Assembly (NCBI RefSeq): GCF_900148515.1
Contig: NZ_FRXN01000003.1
Location: 62,001 to 126,000 of the forward strand
DNA: 64,000 bases
Direction of reading: 5' to 3'
DNA from: Algoriphagus zhangzhouensis
GTDB taxonomy: Bacteria > Bacteroidota > Bacteroidia > Cytophagales > Cyclobacteriaceae
Both the position numbers and the translations under genes were made by a program. The notes beneath the pieces were generated by a model. That model saw only the letters and a list, made by a program, of their open reading frames with translations. It was not told where the DNA came from and searched no databases. The stretch's first letter is position 1, and every line of letters starts with the position of its first letter. Of this stretch, positions 34,755-44,559 are shown one piece after another.

Positions 34755-35249
34755 TTAGACTAAACTTTTGAACATGATATAAGTATCAACCAATCCCAAT
34801 GTTTGATGTCTAAAGCCATTGGGAGTAGTTCCAATTATCTTAAACCCAAACTTTTTCCATAGTGCCACAGCCGGCAAGTTAGTACTTACCACAATATTGA
34901 ATTGAATCCCCAAAAAGCCCTCGCTCTTAGCAAACTCGATAGAATGTTCACAAAGGAGTTTTCCAATACCTTTCCCATGGTGGTCAGGACTGACCATATA
35001 GCTTCCATTTGCGATATGATTCCCAAGATCTATTTGATTAGGCTTAATCACATAAGTCCCAACTACTTCCCCGTTTTCATTTTCGGCTACAAAAGTGCTC
35101 ATGTAATCAGCAAACCAATGTTTGGGAAGAGATTCTTTGGGTGTTTGTGGGTCAAAAACATAGGTGTCACCACTTGAGATTACCATGGAGAATATCTCCC
35201 AAACAGCGTCAAAATCCCGATTAAAGTCAGCTTTTCTTATTTTCATCAA
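34755..35249 (-). CDS. GNAT-family N-acetyltransferase
   Basis: 164 residues. The acetyl-CoA binding motif A reads YMVSPDHHGKGIGKLLCEH, followed by FNIVVSTNLPAVALWKKFGF, the usual beta5-alpha4 segment. Acceptor unknown. It lies 19 nt before the sulfatase start, in the same direction, so the two could be co-transcribed. Confidence 0.9.
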   Translation of the reverse strand: MMKIRKADFNRDFDAVWEIFSMVISSGDTYVFDPQTPKESLPKHWFADYMSTFVAENENGEVVGTYVIKPNQIDLGNHIANGSYMVSPDHHGKGIGKLLCEHSIEFAKSEGFLGIQFNIVVSTNLPAVALWKKFGFKIIGTTPNGFRHQTLGLVDTYIMFKSLV

Positions 35250-35294
35250 AATTCAATTAGATGAAAATATAGCCTTAAGAAAAAGAAAAAATGA

Positions 35295-35714
35295 TCATTC
35301 CTCGTAAAAAGAAACTTTGAGATCTTCCAAAATCCCCCTGACACTCGTTTTGTTAAATGGCTTGTGATAATAGCCTATTACTTCTTTATATGATACGGCT
35401 CGATTTCGCTGCTCCATCCCAATAAAATTGGTAATCACCACAATTTTAAATCGCTCTTTAAAATGGTAATCGAACTTTCCAAATTCATCCAAAAATGCCC
35501 ATCCATCCATGACAGGCATTTTCAAATCCAATAAGATCAAAATGGTTTCTTGGAAATTCAAATTATTTGAAAGGGAGCGGATATAGTCAATGGCAGGTGA
35601 GCCATCTAGAAATATTCTTACTTTATTTCGAAAGCCAAACCCGCACAATCTTCTCTTTACAACCTCTGTATAAAGCTTATCATCATCTATTAATACAATT
35701 TCAGAGAACTCCAT
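35295..35714 (-). CDS. Receiver-only response regulator (CheY-like)
   Basis: 139 residues, one receiver domain: acidic cluster D10-D12, phospho-acceptor D63 in LLDLKMPVMDGW, threonine in VVITNF and lysine in YHKPFNK. No output domain and no kinase next to it, so it is an orphan, perhaps a phosphorelay intermediate. Confidence 0.92.
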   Translation of the reverse strand: MEFSEIVLIDDDKLYTEVVKRRLCGFGFRNKVRIFLDGSPAIDYIRSLSNNLNFQETILILLDLKMPVMDGWAFLDEFGKFDYHFKERFKIVVITNFIGMEQRNRAVSYKEVIGYYHKPFNKTSVRGILEDLKVSFYEE

Positions 35715-36037
35715 TCTTAAAAAATTTTATATAATAATTTAAGAACGAATCTAAATAGAGCAAAATAATTGAAAATATATTTTTAAAATTAAATAAAATA
35801 CATAATTAAGTAGATGAAATTCAATTATTGAAGAACAAAATCAATTATATATTAAACAATTAATTATGATGTGATTTAGTAATTAAATTTTAAAAAAAAC
35901 CATAAGAAAATAGTTTAATAAAGCTTTTAAAAGCTGGTGTTTCAAAGATAAATAATTAATGTCGAAACATAAATTCAACCTCGTATTTCGAATCTCTAGT
36001 GACTCATTTCAAAATATTGATTTTCAATTATTTAAAA
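35715..36037. other. AT-rich spacer
   Basis: 323 nt of very AT-rich DNA between two minus-strand genes, with no credible reading frame. It should hold the promoter of the receiver gene. A small dyad tcgaaa/tttcga (35962-35967 and 35986-35991) is the only structure noticed. Confidence 0.6.
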
Positions 36038-37399
36038 TCAAAACAAACTCTTTTCCAATCTTCTCAACTTTCGTTTCAAAGCATTGGTTTTCATAACCAG
36101 TAAACACGCTAAGACAAAAAGAATAATGAGCATACCTGAAACCAAATTCAATCTGGTAAAAAAGTTCACCCAGGAAACCAATGGACTTGCCAATTCTTTA
36201 TATAGCATAATTCCAACACTTCCTAAATAACCAAAAGCGTCAGCTATGTAAAACAAGAACCCTACTGTACCTTTGAATCTCAAAACCGCTATAAACCTCT
36301 CAAATATCAAACAGTGAAATAATATATATGGCAGGTAAATACTAAACCCCGAAACAATCATCCAAAGGATAGGATCCATTAATTGATTTCCAAAAAGGAT
36401 TGTAGCCAAAATCATTAATGCAGCCCCCAGTAAAGTCAAAAACATCCCGGATCGAAATGCAGACTTGTTATCCAGAATGAGAATCCCAGCAGCTGAAATT
36501 AGCAACACCACAATGGCAATAGGAATCTCAGTTAAAGTAATCAATTCAGGCTGTCCAGACATTCCCAATTCTTTCCAGAATTCTACAATAAAATTGTCTC
36601 TGAAATCGCGGACTATGGTCAATAAGACATAGATCAAAACGAGAAATAAGAATGCTCCCCCGTGTTTTTTCAAAAACTTGATCCGGTCTGCCCTCTCCAT
36701 AGGCTTTCTCTCTGTCCTCAGTTCTTTATCCAGATCAGTGGGGCCTTTCACCTTGCTTAAGATAAAAGAAGAAGCGATAAACATAGGAAAGAACAATAGC
36801 CCCGTGGCAAAAGGCATCCACAATTCAGGTACAGCAAAACTCCCCATTAACCAAAGTCCAATAGATTTGACAAAACCGGTAGAAAAGATGAAAGTGGCAC
36901 TTAAGCCAGCCACCAATAATTCAGAATTCCGCCTTCCTTCGAGGTAAACCAAAACGATCCCGAAAATCATCCCTAAAGGCAGGCCATTCAAGAACATGGC
37001 AACAGGCTTTAACCAATCTGGAACCACAGCAAAAGCCATTAACATCAGGATACTAAAACCTACCAAACTCACCAAGGCAGCAAACCGTTTTCCAACGGAG
37101 AGCTCGGAAACTACTTTGATTCCAATAAACTTGGAAAGCATATATCCCATCACCTGGCTGATGATTAAAAGGGTTTTGAAATGGAAAGAACCTAAATCAC
37201 CGATTTCCTCATATTGACCAGCTAAAAAAGCCTTTCTGGATGCATACATTCCAGTATAGGCTAAAAATGCCATGCTTAGCAAGACTAGGTCAGTTTTCGA
37301 TATAGATACTTTATTCAATCTCAAATTGAACAGTTTTTGAGTTTTAAAAATCACTGTAAATTCTAATAAGGGCGTTTGACCAAAAATAGACTCAAACAA
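36038..37399 (-). CDS. DUF5690 multi-pass membrane protein, possible phosphonate-related transporter
   Basis: About 12 membrane helices with the MFS-like N-terminus FLAYTGMYASRKAFLAGQYE, typical of DUF5690. The ATG at 37399 gives 453 residues, but about 30 hydrophilic residues precede the conserved part. A TTG at 37318 would start it at LNKVSISKTD, so the true start is uncertain. Divergent from the XRE-cupin regulator and the three phosphonate-type enzymes. By position it may carry the substrate of that pathway (inference). Confidence 0.85.
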   Translation of the reverse strand: MFESIFGQTPLLEFTVIFKTQKLFNLRLNKVSISKTDLVLLSMAFLAYTGMYASRKAFLAGQYEEIGDLGSFHFKTLLIISQVMGYMLSKFIGIKVVSELSVGKRFAALVSLVGFSILMLMAFAVVPDWLKPVAMFLNGLPLGMIFGIVLVYLEGRRNSELLVAGLSATFIFSTGFVKSIGLWLMGSFAVPELWMPFATGLLFFPMFIASSFILSKVKGPTDLDKELRTERKPMERADRIKFLKKHGGAFLFLVLIYVLLTIVRDFRDNFIVEFWKELGMSGQPELITLTEIPIAIVVLLISAAGILILDNKSAFRSGMFLTLLGAALMILATILFGNQLMDPILWMIVSGFSIYLPYILFHCLIFERFIAVLRFKGTVGFLFYIADAFGYLGSVGIMLYKELASPLVSWVNFFTRLNLVSGMLIILFVLACLLVMKTNALKRKLRRLEKSLF

Positions 37400-37431
37400 A
37401 TAATCCCAAGAATCCAGAATGTTATTATAGT

Positions 37432-37458
37432 ATTAATTTTTCGTTTAGAGAAATTAAT
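37432..37458. promoter_or_regulatory. Candidate operator between DUF5690 and XRE-cupin genes
   Basis: Dyad attaattt / aaattaat (37432-37439, 37451-37458) with an 11-nt spacer in the 150-nt divergent region. Local regulators of the XRE type often bind such AT-rich dyads at their own promoter. Only one copy seen; in AT-rich DNA this could be chance. Confidence 0.35.
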
Positions 37459-37549
37459 TTTCTTATTATGAAATTTTTAACAACCTTTGATATAAATGGA
37501 TTGAGCCATTTTCAAATAGTTCGATTCAGTCAATTAGAATTTGATATTC

Positions 37550-38134
37550 ATGGAAAATTCAAACTATCTGACCAGCTATATCGGGGGTAAGATCAAAGAT
37601 TTGAGAAAATCTAGAAACCTTAAGCTCGGGGATCTTTCAGATCTTTCAGGAATCAGTATTGCAATGCTGAGCAAAATTGAAAATGGAAGAATCTATCCGA
37701 CAATTCCTTCTCTAATCCAGGTCTTACAAGCCCTCAACGCTGATCTCAACGAGTTTTTCTCAGATCTAAAAGAAGACCCTAACTCTCCTGAATACATCCT
37801 GATCAAAAGATCGGACTACAAATCGATCAAGAAAGAGGAAGAATCAATTGGTTTTGATTATGAATTAATCCTCAACAGAAAGATAGAGAAGTCTTCATTG
37901 GAAATTTCTCTCCTGACTATTTCAAAGTCCTCTAAAAGGGACCGAGTATCAACGGAAGGCCTAGAATACTTATATGTTATCAAAGGAAGCTTGAATTTTG
38001 AATTAGGTGACACTTCTATTTCGCTTGAAGAAAATGATTCTCTTTTCTTCAATGGAAAAATCCCCCACGTCCCTGTCGGTACATCCCAATCTGATGTGAT
38101 TCTTTTGGTTATTTATTTCATTGAAATCAATTAA
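37550..38134 (+). CDS. XRE-cupin transcriptional regulator
   Basis: 194 residues from the ATG at 37550. N-terminal HTH_3 (IKDLRKSRNLKLGDLSDLSG, ISIAMLSKIENGRIYPTIPS) at about 12-66 and a C-terminal cupin (GLEYLYVIKGSLNFELGD, FFNGKIPHVPVG) at about 130-185. This two-domain form senses a small molecule through the cupin. It runs into the dehydrogenase gene (stop at 38134, next ATG at 38142) and is probably the local regulator of the phosphonate-type operon. Confidence 0.93.
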   Translation: MENSNYLTSYIGGKIKDLRKSRNLKLGDLSDLSGISIAMLSKIENGRIYPTIPSLIQVLQALNADLNEFFSDLKEDPNSPEYILIKRSDYKSIKKEEESIGFDYELILNRKIEKSSLEISLLTISKSSKRDRVSTEGLEYLYVIKGSLNFELGDTSISLEENDSLFFNGKIPHVPVGTSQSDVILLVIYFIEIN

Positions 38135-38141
38135 TCACATC

Positions 38142-39215
38142 ATGGAAGATATCGGGAAAGCCATGGTTTTTAAAGGGATCAAATCCCCCTTTAGCTTGGA
38201 GGAGTTTCAATTCCCCCAATTAAAATCTGGAGAAGTCTTAGTCAAGAACACCTACAGTACTGTTTGTACCAGTGATCTCCATACATTTTACGGAAGAAGG
38301 CATTCCTGCACTAATAGCGTTTTAGGGCATGAAGTCATCGGAGAGATTGTTGATTTACCTCAAAACGGCGTGTCTGACTACCAGGGGAATTCCCTTAAGA
38401 TTGGAGATAAGGTCACTTGGACTGTTTTTGCCTTTGATCCCCTATCGGAAAATACTCTAAAGGGATTTCCTCAAAAGTCTGAAGGACTTTACAAATATGG
38501 GCATGAAGAAATCAATGAAGAATATCAGTTGAACGGAGGCTTTTCCACACATACACATTTGCGAAAAGGAACAGCCATTTTCAGGCTCCCTTTTAATCTG
38601 ACCTTGAAAGAAGCCGCTCCTATCAATTGTAGTCATGCAACTATTGCAGGAGCGATCCGAATGGCTGGAGATATTTCAGGTAAGAATTTATTGGTTAGCG
38701 GAGTTGGAATGCTTGGATTATCGGCTTGTGCCCAAGCAAAATTCCTGGGAGCTAAACAAGTTTGGGCTCAGGACATCAATTCTGAAAAATTGAATTCTTC
38801 AAAGGAATTCGGAGCAGATCAAACCTTTCTTTTTTCTGAAAATGAAATAGAATCTTCCTCTCTGGAGATTGGAGGGATGGACATCGTCATTGAGACTTCC
38901 GGTTCTCCAGAAGCTATTGAAAAATGCATCAAACTCCTGGGAATCGGTGGCACTATCATATTGGTAGGATCTGTTTTTTCCCAACGTGATTTAGCAATCA
39001 ATGGAGAAGTTTTGGTTAGAAAAATCCTAACCATCAAAGGACTTCACAACTATATTCCAGAAGACTTGGCGACTGCGATAGAGTTTGTTTCCACCGCCAA
39101 AAACAGATTCCCTTTTGAAAAGCTGGTCGGGGAAGAATTCCCATTAGAAGAGTTGGAAAAAGCATTTGAATTGGGACAAGAAGGCAAACATATTAGAGTT
39201 GGAGTAAAGCCATGA
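38142..39215 (+). CDS. Zinc-type alcohol dehydrogenase, phosphonate-cluster type (TIGR03366-like)
   Basis: 357 residues from the ATG at 38142. GroES-like half with catalytic zinc ligands C42 (VCTSDLHTFYG) and H63-E64 (LGHEVIGE), and the third ligand cysteine in INCSHAT. Rossmann half LLVSGVGMLGLSACAQAK. The lobe that normally carries four structural-zinc cysteines reads FAFDPLSENTLKGFPQKSEG, with no cysteine at all. TIGR03366 dehydrogenases are known to accompany phosphonatase-like hydrolases and FAD oxidoreductases, as here. Confidence 0.85.
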   Translation: MEDIGKAMVFKGIKSPFSLEEFQFPQLKSGEVLVKNTYSTVCTSDLHTFYGRRHSCTNSVLGHEVIGEIVDLPQNGVSDYQGNSLKIGDKVTWTVFAFDPLSENTLKGFPQKSEGLYKYGHEEINEEYQLNGGFSTHTHLRKGTAIFRLPFNLTLKEAAPINCSHATIAGAIRMAGDISGKNLLVSGVGMLGLSACAQAKFLGAKQVWAQDINSEKLNSSKEFGADQTFLFSENEIESSSLEIGGMDIVIETSGSPEAIEKCIKLLGIGGTIILVGSVFSQRDLAINGEVLVRKILTIKGLHNYIPEDLATAIEFVSTAKNRFPFEKLVGEEFPLEELEKAFELGQEGKHIRVGVKP

Positions 39216-39260
39216 AACACAGATTGAAATACCCTTTTTATCAATATAATCAACATTACC

Positions 39261-40409
39261 ATGTATGATTTAATAGTTGTAGGCGGTGGAGTGCTTGGAG
39301 CATTTCATGCTTATCATGCTTTGGAAGCTGGATTGAAGGTGGCTATCCTAGAAAAGGATAAAACCCCTCAGGAGGCGACCACTCGCAATTTTGGTCAAGT
39401 TGTCCCCTCTGGAATGGATAGTAAATGGCAAACCTATGGTCGGGAAAGCTTAAAAATTTACAAATCCATCCAAGCTAAGTTTGATGTAACAGTCCGAAAC
39501 AATGGATCGGTTTATCTGGCTTCCAATCCAGAAGAACAGCAACTGATCGAGGAGCTTTTTTCCATCAATCAATCCAATGGATATCCTTCCGAATTGCTTT
39601 CCAAAGAAGCTTGCCTGGCCAAATATCCCGGATTGCGAAGTGATTATGTGGTAGGTGGATTGTTTTTCCCAGAAGAAGTCACAGTAGAACCAAAAACGAT
39701 GATTCATCGATTATTGGAATACTTGATAAGGGAAAAAGGGCTAGCCTATTTCCCCAACCATCAAGTGATCTCCTGCAACAATACTGGAAATGGGGTTTGG
39801 CTAGAAACCGCAGCTGGACACAAATTCAAAGGAGAAAAAGTTATAATTTGTAATGGTAGGGATTTCAAGACTCTTTATCCTGAAATCTTTGTAGAAAGCG
39901 ATCTAGAAGTCACCAAACTTCAAATGATGCTAACCAAACCTCAGTCAAAAAGCTACATACTTCCGGGTTCTATTTTGACAGGATTATCGATTCGCAGGTA
40001 CGAGGCTTTCCATGAATGTCCTTCTTTCGCAGAAATCAAAAGTCGGGAACCTAAGGATTCTTTGGAGAAAAAATGGGGAGTTCATATCCTTTTCAAACAA
40101 GCTACAGACGGCTCTGTAATTTTGGGAGATTCTCATGAATATGCGGATGCCAAGGACAGCGATAATTTGGGTTATGACTTGAATATGGACATCGATCAGT
40201 TTATGATTGATGAAGCCAAAAAGATCATCGATCTTCCTACTTATGAGATAGCTCACCGTTGGTTTGGGGTATATTCCCAATGCAAAACCAAAGACATTTT
40301 CCTACAAACCATTGATGAGAATATCCATGTGGTGACTGGAATTGGTGGAAAAGGAATGACCGGAAGTGCCGGGTTTTCAAAAGAACATATTGAACAATTA
40401 TTTAAATAA
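39261..40409 (+). CDS. FAD-dependent amine oxidoreductase (TIGR03364-like, phosphonate cluster)
   Basis: 382 residues, DAO fold: LIVVGGGVLGAFHA FAD site at 4-17, NFGQVVPSG, and the C-terminal GIGGKGMTGSAGFSKE. The TIGR03364 family is syntenic with phosphonatase-like hydrolases and is thought to deaminate an aminoethylphosphonate or a derivative oxidatively, giving the aldehyde for the next enzyme. Gap of 2 nt to the hydrolase gene shows co-transcription. The exact amine (2-aminoethylphosphonate, its N-methyl or 1-hydroxy form) cannot be told from sequence. Confidence 0.88.
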   Translation: MYDLIVVGGGVLGAFHAYHALEAGLKVAILEKDKTPQEATTRNFGQVVPSGMDSKWQTYGRESLKIYKSIQAKFDVTVRNNGSVYLASNPEEQQLIEELFSINQSNGYPSELLSKEACLAKYPGLRSDYVVGGLFFPEEVTVEPKTMIHRLLEYLIREKGLAYFPNHQVISCNNTGNGVWLETAAGHKFKGEKVIICNGRDFKTLYPEIFVESDLEVTKLQMMLTKPQSKSYILPGSILTGLSIRRYEAFHECPSFAEIKSREPKDSLEKKWGVHILFKQATDGSVILGDSHEYADAKDSDNLGYDLNMDIDQFMIDEAKKIIDLPTYEIAHRWFGVYSQCKTKDIFLQTIDENIHVVTGIGGKGMTGSAGFSKEHIEQLFK

Positions 40410-40411
40410 AA

Positions 40412-41092
40412 ATGAGCAAGATAAAACTAGCCGTATTTGATATGGCGGGAACCACTGTAGATGAAGACAATGTCGTCTATAAAACCGTCCAGAAAGTCAT
40501 CAACGACAAAGGCTATGGCGTTAGCTTGGACCAGGTTTTAGAATATGGAGCTGGAAAAGAAAAACACCAGGCCATCATTGATGTGTTGACCAATTGTACA
40601 GAGGAGCAAGAGGTCAAAGAAAAAGCAGCTGAGATTTTTGGGAATTTCAAGCCGGAATTGAAAGCAGCATATGAAAACTTGGATGTGAAGACATTTGAAG
40701 GCGTCAAAGAAATGATGGAGGCTCTTCGCTCCAACGAGGTCTTTGTCGTTCTCAACACAGGTTATGATAGAAAAACAGCCCAATCATTGGTCGACAAACT
40801 AGGCTGGGAAGTAGGAAAAGATATAGATGGATTGGTGACAGCCGATGATGTGGTCAATGGGAGACCCGGCCCTGATATGATTCTAAAAGCGATGGAAATC
40901 GTAGGAGTTACAGATTCTCAAACTGTCCTAAAAGCTGGAGATTCAGCCATCGATATTGAAGAAGGGAAAAATGCCAATTGTGGCCTGACAGTGGGAGTTT
41001 TGACTGGCGCTCAAACTTCCGAACAGCTTCAAACTGTCAATCCTGATTATATTCTAGAAAGTGTGGCTAGTCTGGATAAGATTTTGGGTTGA
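40412..41092 (+). CDS. Phosphonatase-like HAD hydrolase (TIGR03351-like)
   Basis: 226 residues. HAD motif I is D10-M-A-G-T, the DxAGT form diagnostic of phosphonatases; the cap holds lysines K49/K51 in GAGKEKHQAI, in place for the Schiff-base lysine; arginine in VNGRPGPDMI replaces the usual HAD lysine; motif IV KAGDSAIDIEEG. It should cleave the C-P bond of phosphonoacetaldehyde or a close relative. No PhnW transaminase is present, which is the rule for this clade. Last gene before a strong terminator. Confidence 0.9.
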   Translation: MSKIKLAVFDMAGTTVDEDNVVYKTVQKVINDKGYGVSLDQVLEYGAGKEKHQAIIDVLTNCTEEQEVKEKAAEIFGNFKPELKAAYENLDVKTFEGVKEMMEALRSNEVFVVLNTGYDRKTAQSLVDKLGWEVGKDIDGLVTADDVVNGRPGPDMILKAMEIVGVTDSQTVLKAGDSAIDIEEGKNANCGLTVGVLTGAQTSEQLQTVNPDYILESVASLDKILG

Positions 41093-41115
41093 AGATTTTA
41101 ATTTAAACCTTCTAG

Positions 41116-41144
41116 GCCTTTCGAGATTTCGAAAGGCTTTTTTA
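41116..41144 (+). terminator. Rho-independent terminator of the phosphonate-type operon
   Basis: Perfect 9-bp stem gcctttcga/tcgaaaggc (41116-41124, 41129-41137), 4-nt loop, T run directly after it. Confidence 0.9.
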
Positions 41145-41192
41145 TTGAATAGTCTAAAAGATTTTACCGCATCACTTCGAATTCCTAAAACA

Positions 41193-41222
41193 AAAAAGCC
41201 CCGAATTGCTTCGGGGCTTTTT
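41193..41222 (-). terminator. Terminator of the tRNA-Asp pair
   Basis: Stem agccccgaa/ttcggggct (41197-41205, 41210-41218) flanked by A run and T run, so it works in both directions. It is placed 2 nt after the 3' end of the downstream tRNA on the minus strand. Confidence 0.88.
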
Positions 41223-41223
41223 G

Positions 41224-41297
41224 CGGAACGGACGGGACTCGAACCCGCGACCTCCTGCGTGACAGGCAGGCATTCTAACCAGCTGAACTACCGCTCC
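41224..41297 (-). tRNA. tRNA-Asp (GTC), copy 2 in transcription order
   Basis: 74 nt, anticodon GTC at 41263-41261. Acceptor GGAGCGG/CCGTTCC with one G-T pair, T-loop GGTTCGAGTCCC, D-arm GTTCAGCTGGTTAGAAT. CCA is not encoded. Identical to the copy at 41324-41397. Confidence 0.97.
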
Positions 41298-41323
41298 TAA
41301 TGGAGTAATTAATAAAATATTTG

Positions 41324-41397
41324 CGGAACGGACGGGACTCGAACCCGCGACCTCCTGCGTGACAGGCAGGCATTCTAACCAGCTGAACTACCGCTCC
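41324..41397 (-). tRNA. tRNA-Asp (GTC), copy 1 in transcription order
   Basis: Same 74-nt sequence as the neighbour, anticodon at 41363-41361. The two copies are offset by exactly 100 nt with a 26-nt spacer and are presumably processed from one transcript. Confidence 0.97.
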
Positions 41398-41593
41398 TTG
41401 TTACCAGACCTCTTTTGACCTTGGTTTTGAGTGATGCAAAGGTATTGTTTTGATCTCTTTTTGCAAAAGCTTGAAAGAAAAAAACTCAATTCATTTTGTA
41501 TTCTCTTCTTTCTCAGTGAAATAAATTTTCCTTCTACAAGCCATTTTTAACATCAAATTGAAAAATAGCTGACCTCACTCCTTTCCAATCAGA

Positions 41594-42604
41594 CTATTTC
41601 AAGCCTTTTTCCCAATTCCAACTATCTCTCATGGAATCCTCCAAGGAGTAAGATGGTTGCCAGCCCAAAACTGAATTGATCTTTTGAGTATCCGCCCAAA
41701 TTTTGATCACATCTCCTGCCCTTCTCGGCCCAATCTCATAATTCAATTTCAAATCATTCACCTTTTCAAAGGTATTGATGACTTCTAAAACTGTATTTCC
41801 ATTTCCAGTCCCCACGTTGAACACATCATAGAAATCTATTTCCTGCTGGGACAAATAATCCAAGGCTTTCATATGCGCATCAGCCAAGTCCATCACATGG
41901 ATAAAATCACGGATACAAGATCCATCAGGAGTATCATAATCATCCCCAAATACCGTGATCTTTTCACGGATACCTGCGGCAGTCTGCGTAATGTATGGAA
42001 TTAGGTTATTTGGAGTCCCATTTGGAAGCTCGCCTATTTTCCCAGATGGATGAGCGCCAACAGGATTAAAATATCTTAAAGAAATCGCTCGGATTCCCGG
42101 TTTGCTATTCACAAAATCAACCAACACATCCTCACAAACCTTTTTGGTATTACCGTATGGGCTTTCCGCATCTTTTCTTGGCGTAGATTCGGTCACAGGA
42201 AGTACATCTGGCTGACCATACACGGTGCAAGAGGAAGAAAAAACGATATCCTTAATCCCTTTATCTTGCATGAAATCAAGCAAAACCAATAAAGAACCAA
42301 TGTTATTCCGGTAGTATTTCAATGGTAGCTGAGTACTCTCTCCTACTGCCTTGAAAGCGGCAAAATGGATTACTCCAGAAATCTCATGATCCTTGGCAAT
42401 TTCTTCATAAATAGCCCGATCATTACAATCCCCTTTGTAGAAAATCGGTTTAGCCCCGATAATCTCCTCTAATCTACCTAAAACGCTTTCACTTGAATTG
42501 GAAAGGTCATCTAAAATAACAGGGGTCAAGCCAGCCTCAGCCAGCACTACAGCAGTGTGGGAACCGATATAACCTGCCCCACCTGTGATCAATATTTTTT
42601 TCAT
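41594..42604 (-). CDS. galE: UDP-glucose 4-epimerase
   Basis: 336 residues from the ATG at 42604 (MKKILITGGAGYIGSH). Interconverts UDP-glucose and UDP-galactose. NAD site GGAGYIGSH at 7-15, catalytic S/T region SSSCTVYG, YxxxK as SPYGNTKK, substrate stretch LRYFNPVGAHPSGKIGE. Full length for GalE. The frame is open 8 codons further upstream, but the NAD motif normally begins near residue 7, so the inner ATG is chosen. Monocistronic; sugar nucleotide supply for envelope glycans. Confidence 0.96.
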   Translation of the reverse strand: MKKILITGGAGYIGSHTAVVLAEAGLTPVILDDLSNSSESVLGRLEEIIGAKPIFYKGDCNDRAIYEEIAKDHEISGVIHFAAFKAVGESTQLPLKYYRNNIGSLLVLLDFMQDKGIKDIVFSSSCTVYGQPDVLPVTESTPRKDAESPYGNTKKVCEDVLVDFVNSKPGIRAISLRYFNPVGAHPSGKIGELPNGTPNNLIPYITQTAAGIREKITVFGDDYDTPDGSCIRDFIHVMDLADAHMKALDYLSQQEIDFYDVFNVGTGNGNTVLEVINTFEKVNDLKLNYEIGPRRAGDVIKIWADTQKINSVLGWQPSYSLEDSMRDSWNWEKGLK

Positions 42605-44552
<1,948 letters not shown>

Positions 44553-44559
44553 GTTCTAA

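Noticed and set aside
41061..41300. 79-codon plus-strand frame ending in a peptide like ERTGLEPATSCVTGRHSNQLNYRS
   Set aside because: It is the well-known artefact translation of the antisense strand of a tRNA plus its terminator; the tRNA-Asp explains the sequence.
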